Source: Astropecten irregularis (taxonomy: Eukaryota; Echinodermata; Asteroidea; Paxillosida; Astropectinidae). Taken from it: DNA of 64,000 nucleotides. The stretch is taken from positions 11,842,001 through 11,906,000 of the forward strand of contig OZ020248.1 of assembly GCA_963971285.1 (NCBI GenBank), read 5' to 3'. The notes under the pieces were generated by a model. It did not search any database. It was not told where the DNA came from and worked only from the letters and a program-made list of their open reading frames with translations. This document shows, in pieces, positions 48,301 to 62,400 of the stretch. Positions within the stretch are counted from its first letter, which is position 1; each line of letters opens with the position of its first letter. The translations under genes and the position numbers were made by a program.

Positions 48301-49832
48301 CAGGAAAGAAGCCTAGTTGTTAAATTTCCAAGGCATTTCCATGGCCGAAAGTTCAAGTATAGCACGACTTGTTCCATGTGAAATCAACACGGTTGCCGTC
48401 AAAACACTGCGAAAGAACTGTTTGACTAACATTTTTGTGCTAGAGTTGCAAATAACTCCTTGAATACTGAGCCGATCAAGCTGAAAACTGCACAAAATGT
48501 AGCCCCAGATGTTCCCTACAGGATAGTAGCCTAGTTGTTACATTTCCAAGGCATTTTCATGGCCGAAAGTTCAAGTATAGCACGACTTGTACCAAGTGAA
48601 ACCAACCCAGTAGCCGTCAAAACACTGATAAAGAACTGTTTGACTAACATTTTTGTGCTAGAGTTGAAAATAACTCCTTTAATACTGAGCCGATCAAGCT
48701 AAAAACTGCACAAAATGTAGCCCCACATGTTCCTATACAGGAAAATAGCGTATTCGTCACATTTACAAGGCATTTTCATGGCCGAAAGTTCAAGTATAGC
48801 ACGACTTGTATCAGGTGAAAACAACACAGTAGCCGTCAAAACACTGAAAAAGAACTGTTTGACAAACATTTTTGTGCTAGAGTTGGAATTAACTCCTTCA
48901 ATACTGAGCCGATCAAGCTGAAAACTGCACAAAATGTAGCCCCAGATGTTCCCTACAGGAAAATAGCCTAGTTGTTACATTTCCAAGGCATTTACATGGC
49001 CAAAAGTTCAAGTAAAGCACGACTTGTTCCAAGTGAAATCAACCCAGTAGCCGTCAAAACACTGTAAAATAACTGTTTGACTAACATTTTTGTGCTATAG
49101 AGTTGCAAATTACTCCTTCAATACTGAGCCGATCAAGCTGAAAACTGCACAAAATGTAGCCCAAGATGTTCCCTTCAGGAAAATAGCGTATTCGTCACAT
49201 TTCCATGGCATTTTCACGGCCAAAATTTCAAGTATAGCACGACTTGTTCCATGTGAATTCAACCCGGTTGCCGTCAAAACACTGCGAAAGGACTGTTTGA
49301 CTAACATTTTTGTGCTAGAGTTGCAAATAACTCCTTCAATACTGAGCCGATCAAGTTGAAAACTGCACAAAATGTAGCCCCAGATGTTCCCTACAGGATA
49401 GTAGCCTAGTTGTTACATTTCCAAGGCATTTATATGGCCAAAAGTTCAAGTAAAGCACGACTTGTTCCAAGTGAAATCAACCCAGTAGCCGTCAAAACAC
49501 TGAAAAAGAACTGTTTGACAAACATTTTTGTGCTAGAGTTGGAATTAACTCCTTCAATACTGAGCCGATCAAGCTGAAAACTGCACAAAATGTAGCCCCA
49601 GATGTTCCCTATAGAAAAAGAGCGTATTCGTCACATTTCCAAGCCATTTTCATAGCCGAAAGTTCAAGTATAGCACGACTTGTACCAAGTGAAATCAACC
49701 CGGTTGCCGTCAAAACACTGTATATAAAATAACTGTTTGACTAACATTTTTGTGCTAGAGTTGCAAATAACTCCTTCAATACTGAGCCGATAAAGTTGAA
49801 AACTGCACAAAATGTAACCCCAGATGTTCCAT

Positions 49833-52800
49833 ACAGGATAGTAGCCTAGTTGTTACATTTCCAAGGCATTTTCATGGCCAAAAGTTCAAATATAGCACGA
49901 CTTGTACCAAGTGAAACCAACACAGTAGCCGTCAAAACACTGATAAAGAATTGTTTGACTAACATTTTTGTGCTAGAGTTGCAAACAAATCCTTCAATAC
50001 TGAGCCGATCAAGCTAAAAACTGCACAAAATGTAGCCCCAGATGTTCCCTACAGGATAGTAGCCTAGTTGTTACATTTCCAAGGCATTTTCATGGCCGAA
50101 AGTTCAAGTATAGCACGACTTGTATCAGGTGAAATCAACCCGGTTGCCGTCAAAACACTGAAAAATAACTGTTTGACTAACATTTTTGTGCTAGAGTTGC
50201 AAATAACTCCTTCAATACTGAGCCGATCAAGTTGAAAACTGCACAAAATGTAGCCCCAGATGTTCCCTACAGGAAAGAAGCCTAGTTGTTAAATTTCCAA
50301 GGCATTTCCATGGCCGAAAGTTCAAGTATAGCACGACTTGTTCCATGTGAAATCAACACGGTTGCCGTCAAAACACTGCGAAAGAACTGTTTGACTAACA
50401 TTTTTGTGCTAGAGTTGCAAATAACTCCTTGAATACTGAGCCGATCAAGCTGAAAACTGCACAAAATGTAGCCCCAGATGTTCCCTACAGGATAGTAGCC
50501 TAGTTGTTACATTTCCAAGGCATTTTCATGGCCGAAAGTTCAAGTATAGCACGACTTGTACCAAGTGAAACCAACCCAGTAGCCGTCAAAACACTGATAA
50601 AGAACTGTTTGACTAACATTTTTGTGCTAGAGTTGCAAATTACTCCTTCAATACTGAGCCGATCAAGCTGAAAACTGCACAAAATGTAGCCCAAGATGTT
50701 CCCTACAGGAAAATAGCGTATTCGTCACATTTCCATGGCATTTTCACGGCCAAAATTTCAAGTATAGCACGACTTGTTCCATGTGAATTCAACCCGGTTG
50801 CCGTCAAAACACTGCGAAAGAACTGTTTGACTAACATTTTTGTGCTAGAGTTGCAAATAACTCCTTCAATACTGAGCCGATCAAGTTGAAAACTGCACAA
50901 AATGTAGCCCCAGATGTTCCCTACAGGAAAGAAGCCTAGTTGTTAAATTTCCAAGGCATTTCCATGGCCGAAAGTTCAAGTAAAGCACGACTTGTTCCAA
51001 GTGAAATCAACCCAGTAGCCGTCAAAACACTGAAAAAGAACTGTTTGACAAACATTTTTGTGCTAGAGTTGGAATTAACTCCTTCAATACTGAGCCGATC
51101 AAGCTGAAAACAGCACAAAATGTAGCCCCAGATGTTCCCTATAGAAAAAGAGCGTATTCGTCACATTTCCAAGCCATTTTCATAGCCGAAAGTTCAAGTA
51201 TAGCACGACTTGTACCAAGTGAAACCAACACAGTAGCCGTCAAAACACTGATAAAGAATTGTTTGACTAACATTTTTGTGCTAGAGTTGCAAACAAATCC
51301 TTCAATACTGAGCCGATCAAGCTAAAAACTGCACAAAATGTAGCCCCAGATGTTCCCTACAGGATAGTAGCCTAGTTGTTACATTTCCAAGGCATTTTCA
51401 TGGCCAAAAGTTCAAATATAGCACGACTTGTACCAAGTGAAACCAACACAGTAGCCGTCAAAACACTGATAAAGAATTGTTTGACTAACATTTTTGTGCT
51501 AGAGTTGCAAACAAATCCTTCAATACTGAGCCGATCAAGCTAAAAACTGCACAAAATGTAGCCCCAGATGTTCCCTACAGGATAGTAGCCTAGTTGTTAC
51601 ATTTCCAAGGCATTTTCATGGCCGAAAGTTCAAGTATAGCACGACTTGTATCAGGTGAAATCAACCCGGTTGCCGTCAAAACACTGAAAAATAACTGTTT
51701 GACTAACATTTTTGTGCTAGAGTTGCAAATAACTCCTTCAATACTGAGCCGATCAAGTTGAAAACTGCACAAAATGTAGCCCCAGATGTTCCCTACAGGA
51801 AAGAAGCCTAGTTGTTAAATTTCCAAGGCATTTCCATGGCCGAAAGTTCAAGTATAGCACGACTTGTTCCATGTGAAATCAACACGGTTGCCGTCAAAAC
51901 ACTGCGAAAGAACTGTTTGACTAACATTTTTGTGCTAGAGTTGCAAATAACTCCTTGAATACTGAGCCGATCAAGCTGAAAACTGCACAAAATGTAGCCC
52001 CAGATGTTCCCTACAGGATAGTAGCCTAGTTGTTACATTTCCAAGGCATTTTCATGGCCGAAAGTTCAAGTATAGCACGACTTGTACCAAGTGAAACCAA
52101 CCCAGTAGCCGTCAAAACACTGATAAAGAACTGTTTGACTAACATTTTTGTGCTAGAGTTGCAAATTACTCCTTCAATACTGAGCCGATCAAGCTGAAAA
52201 CTGCACAAAATGTAGCCCAAGATGTTCCCTACAGGAAAATAGCGTATTCGTCACATTTCCATGGCATTTTCACGGCCAAAATTTCAAGTATAGCACGACT
52301 TGTTCCATGTGAATTCAACCCGGTTGCCGTCAAAACACTGCGAAAGAACTGTTTGACTAACATTTTTGTGCTAGAGTTGCAAATAACTCCTTCAATACTG
52401 AGCCGATCAAGTTGAAAACTGCACAAAATGTAGCCCCAGATGTTCCCTACAGGAAAGAAGCCTAGTTGTTAAATTTCCAAGGCATTTCCATGGCCGAAAG
52501 TTCAAGTAAAGCACGACTTGTTCCAAGTGAAATCAACCCAGTAGCCGTCAAAACACTGAAAAAGAACTGTTTGACAAACATTTTTGTGCTAGAGTTGGAA
52601 TTAACTCCTTCAATACTGAGCCGATCAAGCTGAAAACAGCACAAAATGTAGCCCCAGATGTTCCCTATAGAAAAAGAGCGTATTCGTCACATTTCCAAGC
52701 CATTTTCATAGCCGAAAGTTCAAGTATAGCACGACTTGTACCAAGTGAAACCAACACAGTAGCCGTCAAAACACTGATAAAGAATTGTTTGACTAACATT

Positions 52801-52884
52801 TTTGTGCTAGAGTTGCAAACAAATCCTTCAATACTGAGCCGATCAAGCTAAAAACTGCACAAAATGTAGCCCCAGATGTTCCCT
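49833..52884. repeat. 7-monomer tandem duplication (1526 bp)
   Basis: The segments 49833-51358 and 51359-52884 are near-identical direct repeats, each seven monomers long. The variant CAAATATAGC occurs at the same place in both (about 49887 and 51413). The monomer GTTGCAAATTACTCC that follows GATAAAGAACTG is specific to this duplication and its copy near 59.8 kb. Confidence 0.8.
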
Positions 52885-54430
52885 ACAGGATAGTAGCCTA
52901 GTTGTTACATTTCCAAGGCATTTTCATGGCCGAAAGTTCAAGTATAGCACGACTTGTACCAAGTGAAAACAACCAAGTAGCCGTCAAAACACTGATGAAG
53001 AATTGTTTGACTAACATTTTTGTGCTAGAGTTGCAAATAACTCCTTCAACATTGAGCCGATCAAGCTGAAAACTGCACAAAATGTAGCCCCAGATGTTCC
53101 CTACAGGAAAATAGCCTAGTTGTTACATTTCCAAGGCATTTACATGGCCAAAAGTTCAAGTAAAGCACGACTTGTTCCAAGTGAAATCAACCCAGTAGCC
53201 GTCAAAACACTGAAAAAGAACTGTTTGACAAACATTTTTGTGCTAGAGTTGGAATTAACTCCTTCAATACTGAGCCGATCAAGCTGAAAACAGCACAAAA
53301 TGTAGCCCCAGATGTTCCCTATAGAAAAAGAGCGTATTCGTCACATTTCCAAGCCATTTTCATAGCCGAAAGTTCAAGTATAGCACGACTTGTACCAAGT
53401 GAAACCAACACAGTAGCCGTCAAAACACTGATAAAGAATTGTTTGACTAACATTTTTGTGCTAGAGTTGCAAACAAATCCTTCAATACTGAGCCGATCAA
53501 GCTAAAAACTGCACAAAATGTAGCTCCAGATGTTCCCTACAGGATAGTAGCCTAGTTGTTACATTTCCAAGGCATTTTCATGGCCGAAAGTTCAAGTATA
53601 GCACGACTTGTACCAAGTGAAAACAACCAAGTAGCCGTCAAAACACTGATGAAGAATTGTTTGACTAACATTTTTGTGCTAGAGTTGCAAATAACTCCTT
53701 CAACATTGAGCCGATCAAGCTGAAAACTGCACAAAATGTAGCCCCAGATGTTCCCTACAGGAAAATAGCCTAGTTGTTACATTTCCAAGGCATTTACATG
53801 GCCAAAAGTTCAAGTAAAGCACGACTTGTTCCAAGTGAAATCAACAAAGTAGCCGTCAAAACACTGTAAAATAACTGTTTGACTAACATTTTTGTGCTAT
53901 AGAGTTGCAAATTACTCCTTCAATACTGAGCCGATCAAGCTGAAAACTGCACAAAATGTAGCCCCAGATGTTCCCTAGAGGAAAATAGCATATTCGTCAC
54001 ATTTCCATGGCATTTTCACGGCCAAAAGTTCAAGTATAGCACGACTTGTACCAAGTGAAACCAACACAGTAGCCGTCAAAACACTGATAAAGAATTGTTT
54101 GACTAACATTTTTGTGCTAGAGTTGCAAACAAATCCTTCAATACTGAGCCGATCAAGCTAAAAACTGCAAAAAATGTAGCCCCAGATGTTCCCTACAGGA
54201 TAGTAGCCTAGTTGTTACATTTCCAAGGCATTTTCATGGCCGAAAGTTCAAGTATAGCACGACTTGTATCAGGTGAAATCAACCCGGTTGCCGTCAAAAC
54301 ACTGAAAAATAACTGTTTGACTAACATTTTTGTGCTAGAGTTGCAAATAACTCCTTCAATACTGAGCCGATCAAGTTGAAAATTGCACAAAATGTAGCCC
54401 CAGATGTTCCCTACAGGAAAGAAGCCTAGT
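51374..54430. repeat. Segment repeated 7,648 bp downstream
   Basis: About 3.05 kb here matches 59022-62078 at a constant offset of 7,648 bp (35 monomers). The partners part at about 54435 and 62083, where GTTACATTTCC replaces GTTAAATTTCC. Rare changes shared by both copies include CTGCAAAAAATG (about 54167 and 61815). Confidence 0.8.
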
Positions 54431-56365
54431 TGTTACATTTCCAAGGCATTTTCATGGCCGAAAGTTCAAGTATAGCACGACTTGTACCAAGTGAAACCAA
54501 CCCAGTAGCCGTCAAAACACTGATAAAGAACTGTTTGACTAACATTTTTGTGCTAGAGTTGAAAATAACTCCTTTAATACTGAGCCGATCAAGCTAAAAA
54601 CTGCACAAAATGTAGCCCCACATGTTCCTATACAGGAAAATAGCGTATTCGTCACATTTACAAGGCATTTTCATGGCCGAAAGTTCAAGTATAGCACGAC
54701 TTGTATCAGGTGAAAACAACACAGTAGCCGTCAAAACACTGAAAAAGAACTGTTTGACAAACATTTTTGTGCTAGAGTTGGAATTAACTCCTTCAATACT
54801 GAGCCGATCAAGCTGAAAACTGCACAAAATGTAGCCCCAGATGTTCCCTACAGGAAAATAGCCTAGTTGTTACATTTCCAAGGCATTTACATGGCCAAAA
54901 GTTCAAGTATAGCACGACTTGTACCAAGTGAAACCAACACAGTAGCCGTCAAAACACTGATAAAGAATTGTTTGACTAACATTTTTGTGCTAGAGTTGCA
55001 AACAAATCCTTCAATACTGAGCCGATCAAGCTAAAAACTGCACAAAATGTAGCCCCAGATGTTCCCTACAGGATAGTAGCCTAGTTGTTACATTTCCAAG
55101 GCATTTTCATGGCCGAAAGTTCAAGTATAGCACGACTTGTACCAAGTGAAAACAACCAAGTAGCCGTCAAAACACTGATGAAGAATTGTTTGACTAACAT
55201 TTTTGTGCTAGAGTTGCAAATAACTCCTTCAACATTGAGCCGATCAAGCTGAAAACTGCACAAAATGTAGCCCCAGATGTTCCCTACAGGAAAATAGCCT
55301 AGTTGTTACATTTCCAAGGCATTTACATGGCCAAAAGTTCAAGTAAAGCACGACTTGTTCCAAGTGAAATCAACAAAGTAGCCGTCAAAACACTGTAAAA
55401 TAACTGTTTGACTAACATTTTTGTGCTATAGAGTTGCAAATTACTCCTTCAATACTGAGCCGATCAAGCTGAAAACTGCACAAAATGTAGCCCCAGATGT
55501 TCCCTAGAGGAAAATAGCATATTCGTCACATTTCCATGGCATTTTCACAGCCAAAAGTTCAAGTATAGCACGACTTGTACCAAGTGAAACCAACACAGTA
55601 GCCGTCAAAACACTGATAAAGAATTGTTTGACTAACATTTTTGTGCTAGAGTTGCAAACAAATCCTTCAATACTGAGCCGATCAAGCTAAAAACTGCACA
55701 AAATGTAGCCCCAGATGTTCCCTACAGGATAGTAGCCTAGTTGTTACATTTCCAAGGCATTTTCATGGCCGAAAGTTCAAGTATAGCACGACTTGTATCA
55801 GGTGAAATCAACCCGGTTGCCGTCAAAACACTGAAAAATAACTGTTTGACTAACATTTTTGTGCTAGAGTTGCAAATAACTCCTTCAATACTGAGCCGAT
55901 CAAGTTGAAAATTGCACAAAATGTAGCCCCAGATGTTCCCTACAGGAAAGAAGCCTAGTTGTTAAATTTCCAAGGCATTTCCATGGCCGAAAGTTCAAGT
56001 ATAGCACGACTTGTTCCATGTGAAATCAACACGGTTGCCGTCAAAACACTGCGAAAGAACTGTTTGACTAACATTTTGTGCTAGAGTTGCAAATAACTCC
56101 TTGAATACTGAGCCGATCAAGCTGAAAACTGCACAAAATGTAGCCCCAGATGTTCCCTACAGGATAGTAGCCTAGTTGTTACATTTCCAAGGCATTTTCA
56201 TGGCCGAAAGTTCAAGTATAGCACGACTTGTACCAAGTGAAACCAACCCAGTAGCCGTCAAAACACTGATAAAGAACTGTTTGACTAACATTTTTGTGCT
56301 AGAGTTGAAAATAACTCCTTTAATACTGAGCCGATCAAGCTAAAAACTGCACAAAATGTAGCCCC

Positions 56366-59300
56366 ACATGTTCCTATACAGGAAAATAGCGTATTCGTCA
56401 CATTTACAAGGCATTTTCATGGCCGAAAGTTCAAGTATAGCACGACTTGTATCAGGTGAAAACAACACAGTAGCCGTCAAAACACTGAAAAAGAACTGTT
56501 TGACAAACATTTTTGTGCTAGAGTTGGAATTAACTCCTTCAATACTGAGCCGATCAAGCTGAAAACTGCACAAAATGTAGCCCCAGATGTTCCCTACAGG
56601 AAAATAGCCTAGTTGTTACATTTCCAAGGCATTTACATGGCCAAAAGTTCAAGTAAAGCACGACTTGTTCCAAGTGAAATCAACCCAGTAGCCGTCAAAA
56701 CACTGTAAAATAACTGTTTGACTAACATTTTTGTGCTATAGAGTTGCAAATTACTCCTTCAATACTGAGCCGATCAAGCTGAAAACTGCACAAAATGTAG
56801 CCCAAGATGTTCCCTTCAGGAAAATAGCGTATTCGTCACATTTCCATGGCATTTTCACGGCCAAAATTTCAAGTATAGCACGACTTGTTCCATGTGAATT
56901 CAACCCGGTTGCCGTCAAAACACTGCGAAAGGACTGTTTGACTAACATTTTTGTGCTAGAGTTGCAAATAACTCCTTCAATACTGAGCCGATCAAGTTGA
57001 AAACTGCACAAAATGTAGCCCCAGATGTTCCCTACAGGATAGTAGCCTAGTTGTTACATTTCCAAGGCATTTATATGGCCAAAAGTTCAAGTAAAGCACG
57101 ACTTGTTCCAAGTGAAATCAACCCAGTAGCCGTCAAAACACTGAAAAAGAACTGTTTGACAAACATTTTTGTGCTAGAGTTGGAATTAACTCCTTCAATA
57201 CTGAGCCGATCAAGCTGAAAACTGCACAAAATGTAGCCCCAGATGTTCCCTATAGAAAAAGAGCGTATTCGTCACATTTCCAAGCCATTTTCATAGCCGA
57301 AAGTTCAAGTATAGCACGACTTGTACCAAGTGAAATCAACCCGGTTGCCGTCAAAACACTGTATATAAAATAACTGTTTGACTAACATTTTTGTGCTAGA
57401 GTTGCAAATAACTCCTTCAATACTGAGCCGATAAAGTTGAAAACTGCACAAAATGTAACCCCAGATGTTCCATACAGGATAGTAGCCTAGTTGTTACATT
57501 TCCAAGGCATTTTCATGGCCAAAAGTTCAAGTATAGCACGACTTGTACCAAGTGAAACCAACACAGTAGCCGTCAAAACACTGATAAAGAATTGTTTGAC
57601 TAACATTTTTGTGCTAGAGTTGCAAACAAATCCTTCAATACTGAGCCGATCAAGCTAAAAACTGCACAAAATGTAGCCCCAGATGTTCCCTACAGGATAG
57701 TAGCCTAGTTGTTACATTTCCAAGGCATTTTCATGGCCGAAAGTTCAAGTATAGCACGACTTGTATCAGGTGAAATCAACCCGGTTGCCGTCAAAACACT
57801 GAAAAATAACTGTTTGACTAACATTTTTGTGCTAGAGTTGCAAATAACTCCTTCAATACTGAGCCGATCAAGTTGAAAACTGCACAAAATGTAGCCCCAC
57901 ATGTTCCTATACAGGAAAATAGCGTATTCGTCACATTTACAAGGCATTTTCATGGCCGAAAGTTCAAGTATAGCACGACTTGTATCAGGTGAAAACAACA
58001 CAGTAGCCGTCAAAACACTGAAAAAGAACTGTTTGACAAACATTTTTGTGCTAGAGTTGGAATTAACTCCTTCAATACTGAGCCGATCAAGCTGAAAACT
58101 GCACAAAATGTAGCCCCAGATGTTCCCTACAGGAAAATAGCCTAGTTGTTACATTTCCAAGGCATTTACATGGCCAAAAGTTCAAGTAAAGCACGACTTG
58201 TTCCAAGTGAAATCAACCCAGTAGCCGTCAAAACACTGTAAAATAACTGTTTGACTAACATTTTTGTGCTATAGAGTTGCAAATTACTCCTTCAATACTG
58301 AGCCGATCAAGCTGAAAACTGCACAAAATGTAGCCCAAGATGTTCCCTTCAGGAAAATAGCGTATTCGTCACATTTCCATGGCATTTTCACGGCCAAAAT
58401 TTCAAGTATAGCACGACTTGTTCCATGTGAATTCAACCCGGTTGCCGTCAAAACACTGCGAAAGGACTGTTTGACTAACATTTTTGTGCTAGAGTTGCAA
58501 ATAACTCCTTCAATACTGAGCCGATCAAGTTGAAAACTGCACAAAATGTAGCCCCAGATGTTCCCTACAGGATAGTAGCCTAGTTGTTACATTTCCAAGG
58601 CATTTATATGGCCAAAAGTTCAAGTAAAGCACGACTTGTTCCAAGTGAAATCAACCCAGTAGCCGTCAAAACACTGAAAAAGAACTGTTTGACAAACATT
58701 TTTGTGCTAGAGTTGGAATTAACTCCTTCAATACTGAGCCGATCAAGCTGAAAACTGCACAAAATGTAGCCCCAGATGTTCCCTATAGAAAAAGAGCGTA
58801 TTCGTCACATTTCCAAGCCATTTTCATAGCCGAAAGTTCAAGTATAGCACGACTTGTACCAAGTGAAATCAACCCGGTTGCCGTCAAAACACTGTATATA
58901 AAATAACTGTTTGACTAACATTTTTGTGCTAGAGTTGCAAATAACTCCTTCAATACTGAGCCGATAAAGTTGAAAACTGCACAAAATGTAACCCCAGATG
59001 TTCCATACAGGATAGTAGCCTAGTTGTTACATTTCCAAGGCATTTTCATGGCCAAAAGTTCAAGTATAGCACGACTTGTACCAAGTGAAACCAACACAGT
59101 AGCCGTCAAAACACTGATAAAGAATTGTTTGACTAACATTTTTGTGCTAGAGTTGCAAACAAATCCTTCAATACTGAGCCGATCAAGCTAAAAACTGCAC
59201 AAAATGTAGCCCCAGATGTTCCCTACAGGATAGTAGCCTAGTTGTTACATTTCCAAGGCATTTTCATGGCCGAAAGTTCAAGTATAGCACGACTTGTATC

Positions 59301-59431
59301 AGGTGAAATCAACCCGGTTGCCGTCAAAACACTGAAAAATAACTGTTTGACTAACATTTTTGTGCTAGAGTTGCAAATAACTCCTTCAATACTGAGCCGA
59401 TCAAGTTGAAAACTGCACAAAATGTAGCCCC
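56366..59431. repeat. 7-monomer tandem duplication (1533 bp) with recombinant junction
   Basis: The segments 56366-57898 and 57899-59431 are direct repeats. At the junction (about 57860-57899) a monomer of the CAAATAACTCCTTC/AAGTTGAAAACTG type runs straight into the CCCCACATGTTCCTATACAGG type. This combination is not found elsewhere in the window, and it fuses two short minus-strand frames into one of 133 codons. Confidence 0.8.
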
Positions 59432-62400
59432 AGATGTTCCCTACAGGAAAGAAGCCTAGTTGTTAAATTTCCAAGGCATTTCCATGGCCGAAAGTTCAAG
59501 TATAGCACGACTTGTTCCATGTGAAATCAACACGGTTGCCGTCAAAACACTGCGAAAGAACTGTTTGACTAACATTTTTGTGCTAGAGTTGCAAATAACT
59601 CCTTGAATACTGAGCCGATCAAGCTGAAAACTGCACAAAATGTAGCCCCAGATGTTCCCTACAGGATAGTAGCCTAGTTGTTACATTTCCAAGGCATTTT
59701 CATGGCCGAAAGTTCAAGTATAGCACGACTTGTACCAAGTGAAACCAACCCAGTAGCCGTCAAAACACTGATAAAGAACTGTTTGACTAACATTTTTGTG
59801 CTAGAGTTGCAAATTACTCCTTCAATACTGAGCCGATCAAGCTGAAAACTGCACAAAATGTAGCCCAAGATGTTCCCTACAGGAAAATAGCGTATTCGTC
59901 ACATTTCCATGGCATTTTCACGGCCAAAATTTCAAGTATAGCACGACTTGTTCCATGTGAATTCAACCCGGTTGCCGTCAAAACACTGCGAAAGAACTGT
60001 TTGACTAACATTTTTGTGCTAGAGTTGCAAATAACTCCTTCAATACTGAGCCGATCAAGTTGAAAACTGCACAAAATGTAGCCCCAGATGTTCCCTACAG
60101 GAAAGAAGCCTAGTTGTTAAATTTCCAAGGCATTTCCATGGCCGAAAGTTCAAGTAAAGCACGACTTGTTCCAAGTGAAATCAACCCAGTAGCCGTCAAA
60201 ACACTGAAAAAGAACTGTTTGACAAACATTTTTGTGCTAGAGTTGGAATTAACTCCTTCAATACTGAGCCGATCAAGCTGAAAACAGCACAAAATGTAGC
60301 CCCAGATGTTCCCTATAGAAAAAGAGCGTATTCGTCACATTTCCAAGCCATTTTCATAGCCGAAAGTTCAAGTATAGCACGACTTGTACCAAGTGAAACC
60401 AACACAGTAGCCGTCAAAACACTGATAAAGAATTGTTTGACTAACATTTTTGTGCTAGAGTTGCAAACAAATCCTTCAATACTGAGCCGATCAAGCTAAA
60501 AACTGCACAAAATGTAGCCCCAGATGTTCCCTACAGGATAGTAGCCTAGTTGTTACATTTCCAAGGCATTTTCATGGCCGAAAGTTCAAGTATAGCACGA
60601 CTTGTACCAAGTGAAAACAACCAAGTAGCCGTCAAAACACTGATGAAGAATTGTTTGACTAACATTTTTGTGCTAGAGTTGCAAATAACTCCTTCAACAT
60701 TGAGCCGATCAAGCTGAAAACTGCACAAAATGTAGCCCCAGATGTTCCCTACAGGAAAATAGCCTAGTTGTTACATTTCCAAGGCATTTACATGGCCAAA
60801 AGTTCAAGTAAAGCACGACTTGTTCCAAGTGAAATCAACCCAGTAGCCGTCAAAACACTGAAAAAGAACTGTTTGACAAACATTTTTGTGCTAGAGTTGG
60901 AATTAACTCCTTCAATACTGAGCCGATCAAGCTGAAAACAGCACAAAATGTAGCCCCAGATGTTCCCTATAGAAAAAGAGCGTATTCGTCACATTTCCAA
61001 GCCATTTTCATAGCCGAAAGTTCAAGTATAGCACGACTTGTACCAAGTGAAACCAACACAGTAGCCGTCAAAACACTGATAAAGAATTGTTTGACTAACA
61101 TTTTTGTGCTAGAGTTGCAAACAAATCCTTCAATACTGAGCCGATCAAGCTAAAAACTGCACAAAATGTAGCCCCAGATGTTCCCTACAGGATAGTAGCC
61201 TAGTTGTTACATTTCCAAGGCATTTTCATGGCCGAAAGTTCAAGTATAGCACGACTTGTACCAAGTGAAAACAACCAAGTAGCCGTCAAAACACTGATGA
61301 AGAATTGTTTGACTAACATTTTTGTGCTAGAGTTGCAAATAACTCCTTCAACATTGAGCCGATCAAGCTGAAAACTGCACAAAATGTAGCCCCAGATGTT
61401 CCCTACAGGAAAATAGCCTAGTTGTTACATTTCCAAGGCATTTACATGGCCAAAAGTTCAAGTAAAGCACGACTTGTTCCAAGTGAAATCAACAAAGTAG
61501 CCGTCAAAACACTGTAAAATAACTGTTTGACTAACATTTTTGTGCTATAGAGTTGCAAATTACTCCTTCAATACTGAGCCGATCAAGCTGAAAACTGCAC
61601 AAAATGTAGCCCCAGATGTTCCCTAGAGGAAAATAGCATATTCGTCACATTTCAATGGCATTTTCACGGCCAAAAGTTCAAGTATAGCACGACTTGTACC
61701 AAGTGAAACCAACACAGTAGCCGTCAAAACACTGATAAAGAATTGTTTGACTAACATTTTTGTGCTAGAGTTGCAAACAAATCCTTCAATACTGAGCCGA
61801 TCAAGCTAAAAACTGCAAAAAATGTAGCCCCAGATGTTCCCTACAGGATAGTAGCCTAGTTGTTACATTTCCAAGGCATTTTCATGGCCGAAAGTTCAAG
61901 TATAGCACGACTTGTATCAGGTGAAATCAACCCGGTTGCCGTCAAAACACTGAAAAATAACTGTTTGACTAACATTTTTGTGCTAGAGTTGCAAATAACT
62001 CCTTCAATACTGAGCCGATCAAGTTGAAAATTGCACAAAATGTAGCCCCAGATGTTCCCTACAGGAAAGAAGCCTAGTTGTTAAATTTCCAAGGCATTTC
62101 CATGGCCGAAAGTTCAAGTATAGCACGACTTGTTCCATGTGAAATCAACACGGTTGCCGTCAAAACACTGCGAAAGAACTGTTTGACTAACATTTTTGTG
62201 CTAGAGTTGCAAATAACTCCTTGAATACTGAGCCGATCAAGCTGAAAACTGCACAAAATGTAGCCCCAGATGTTCCCTACAGGATAGTAGCCTAGTTGTT
62301 ACATTTCCAAGGCATTTTCATGGCCGAAAGTTCAAGTATAGCACGACTTGTACCAAGTGAAACCAACCCAGTAGCCGTCAAAACACTGATAAAGAACTGT

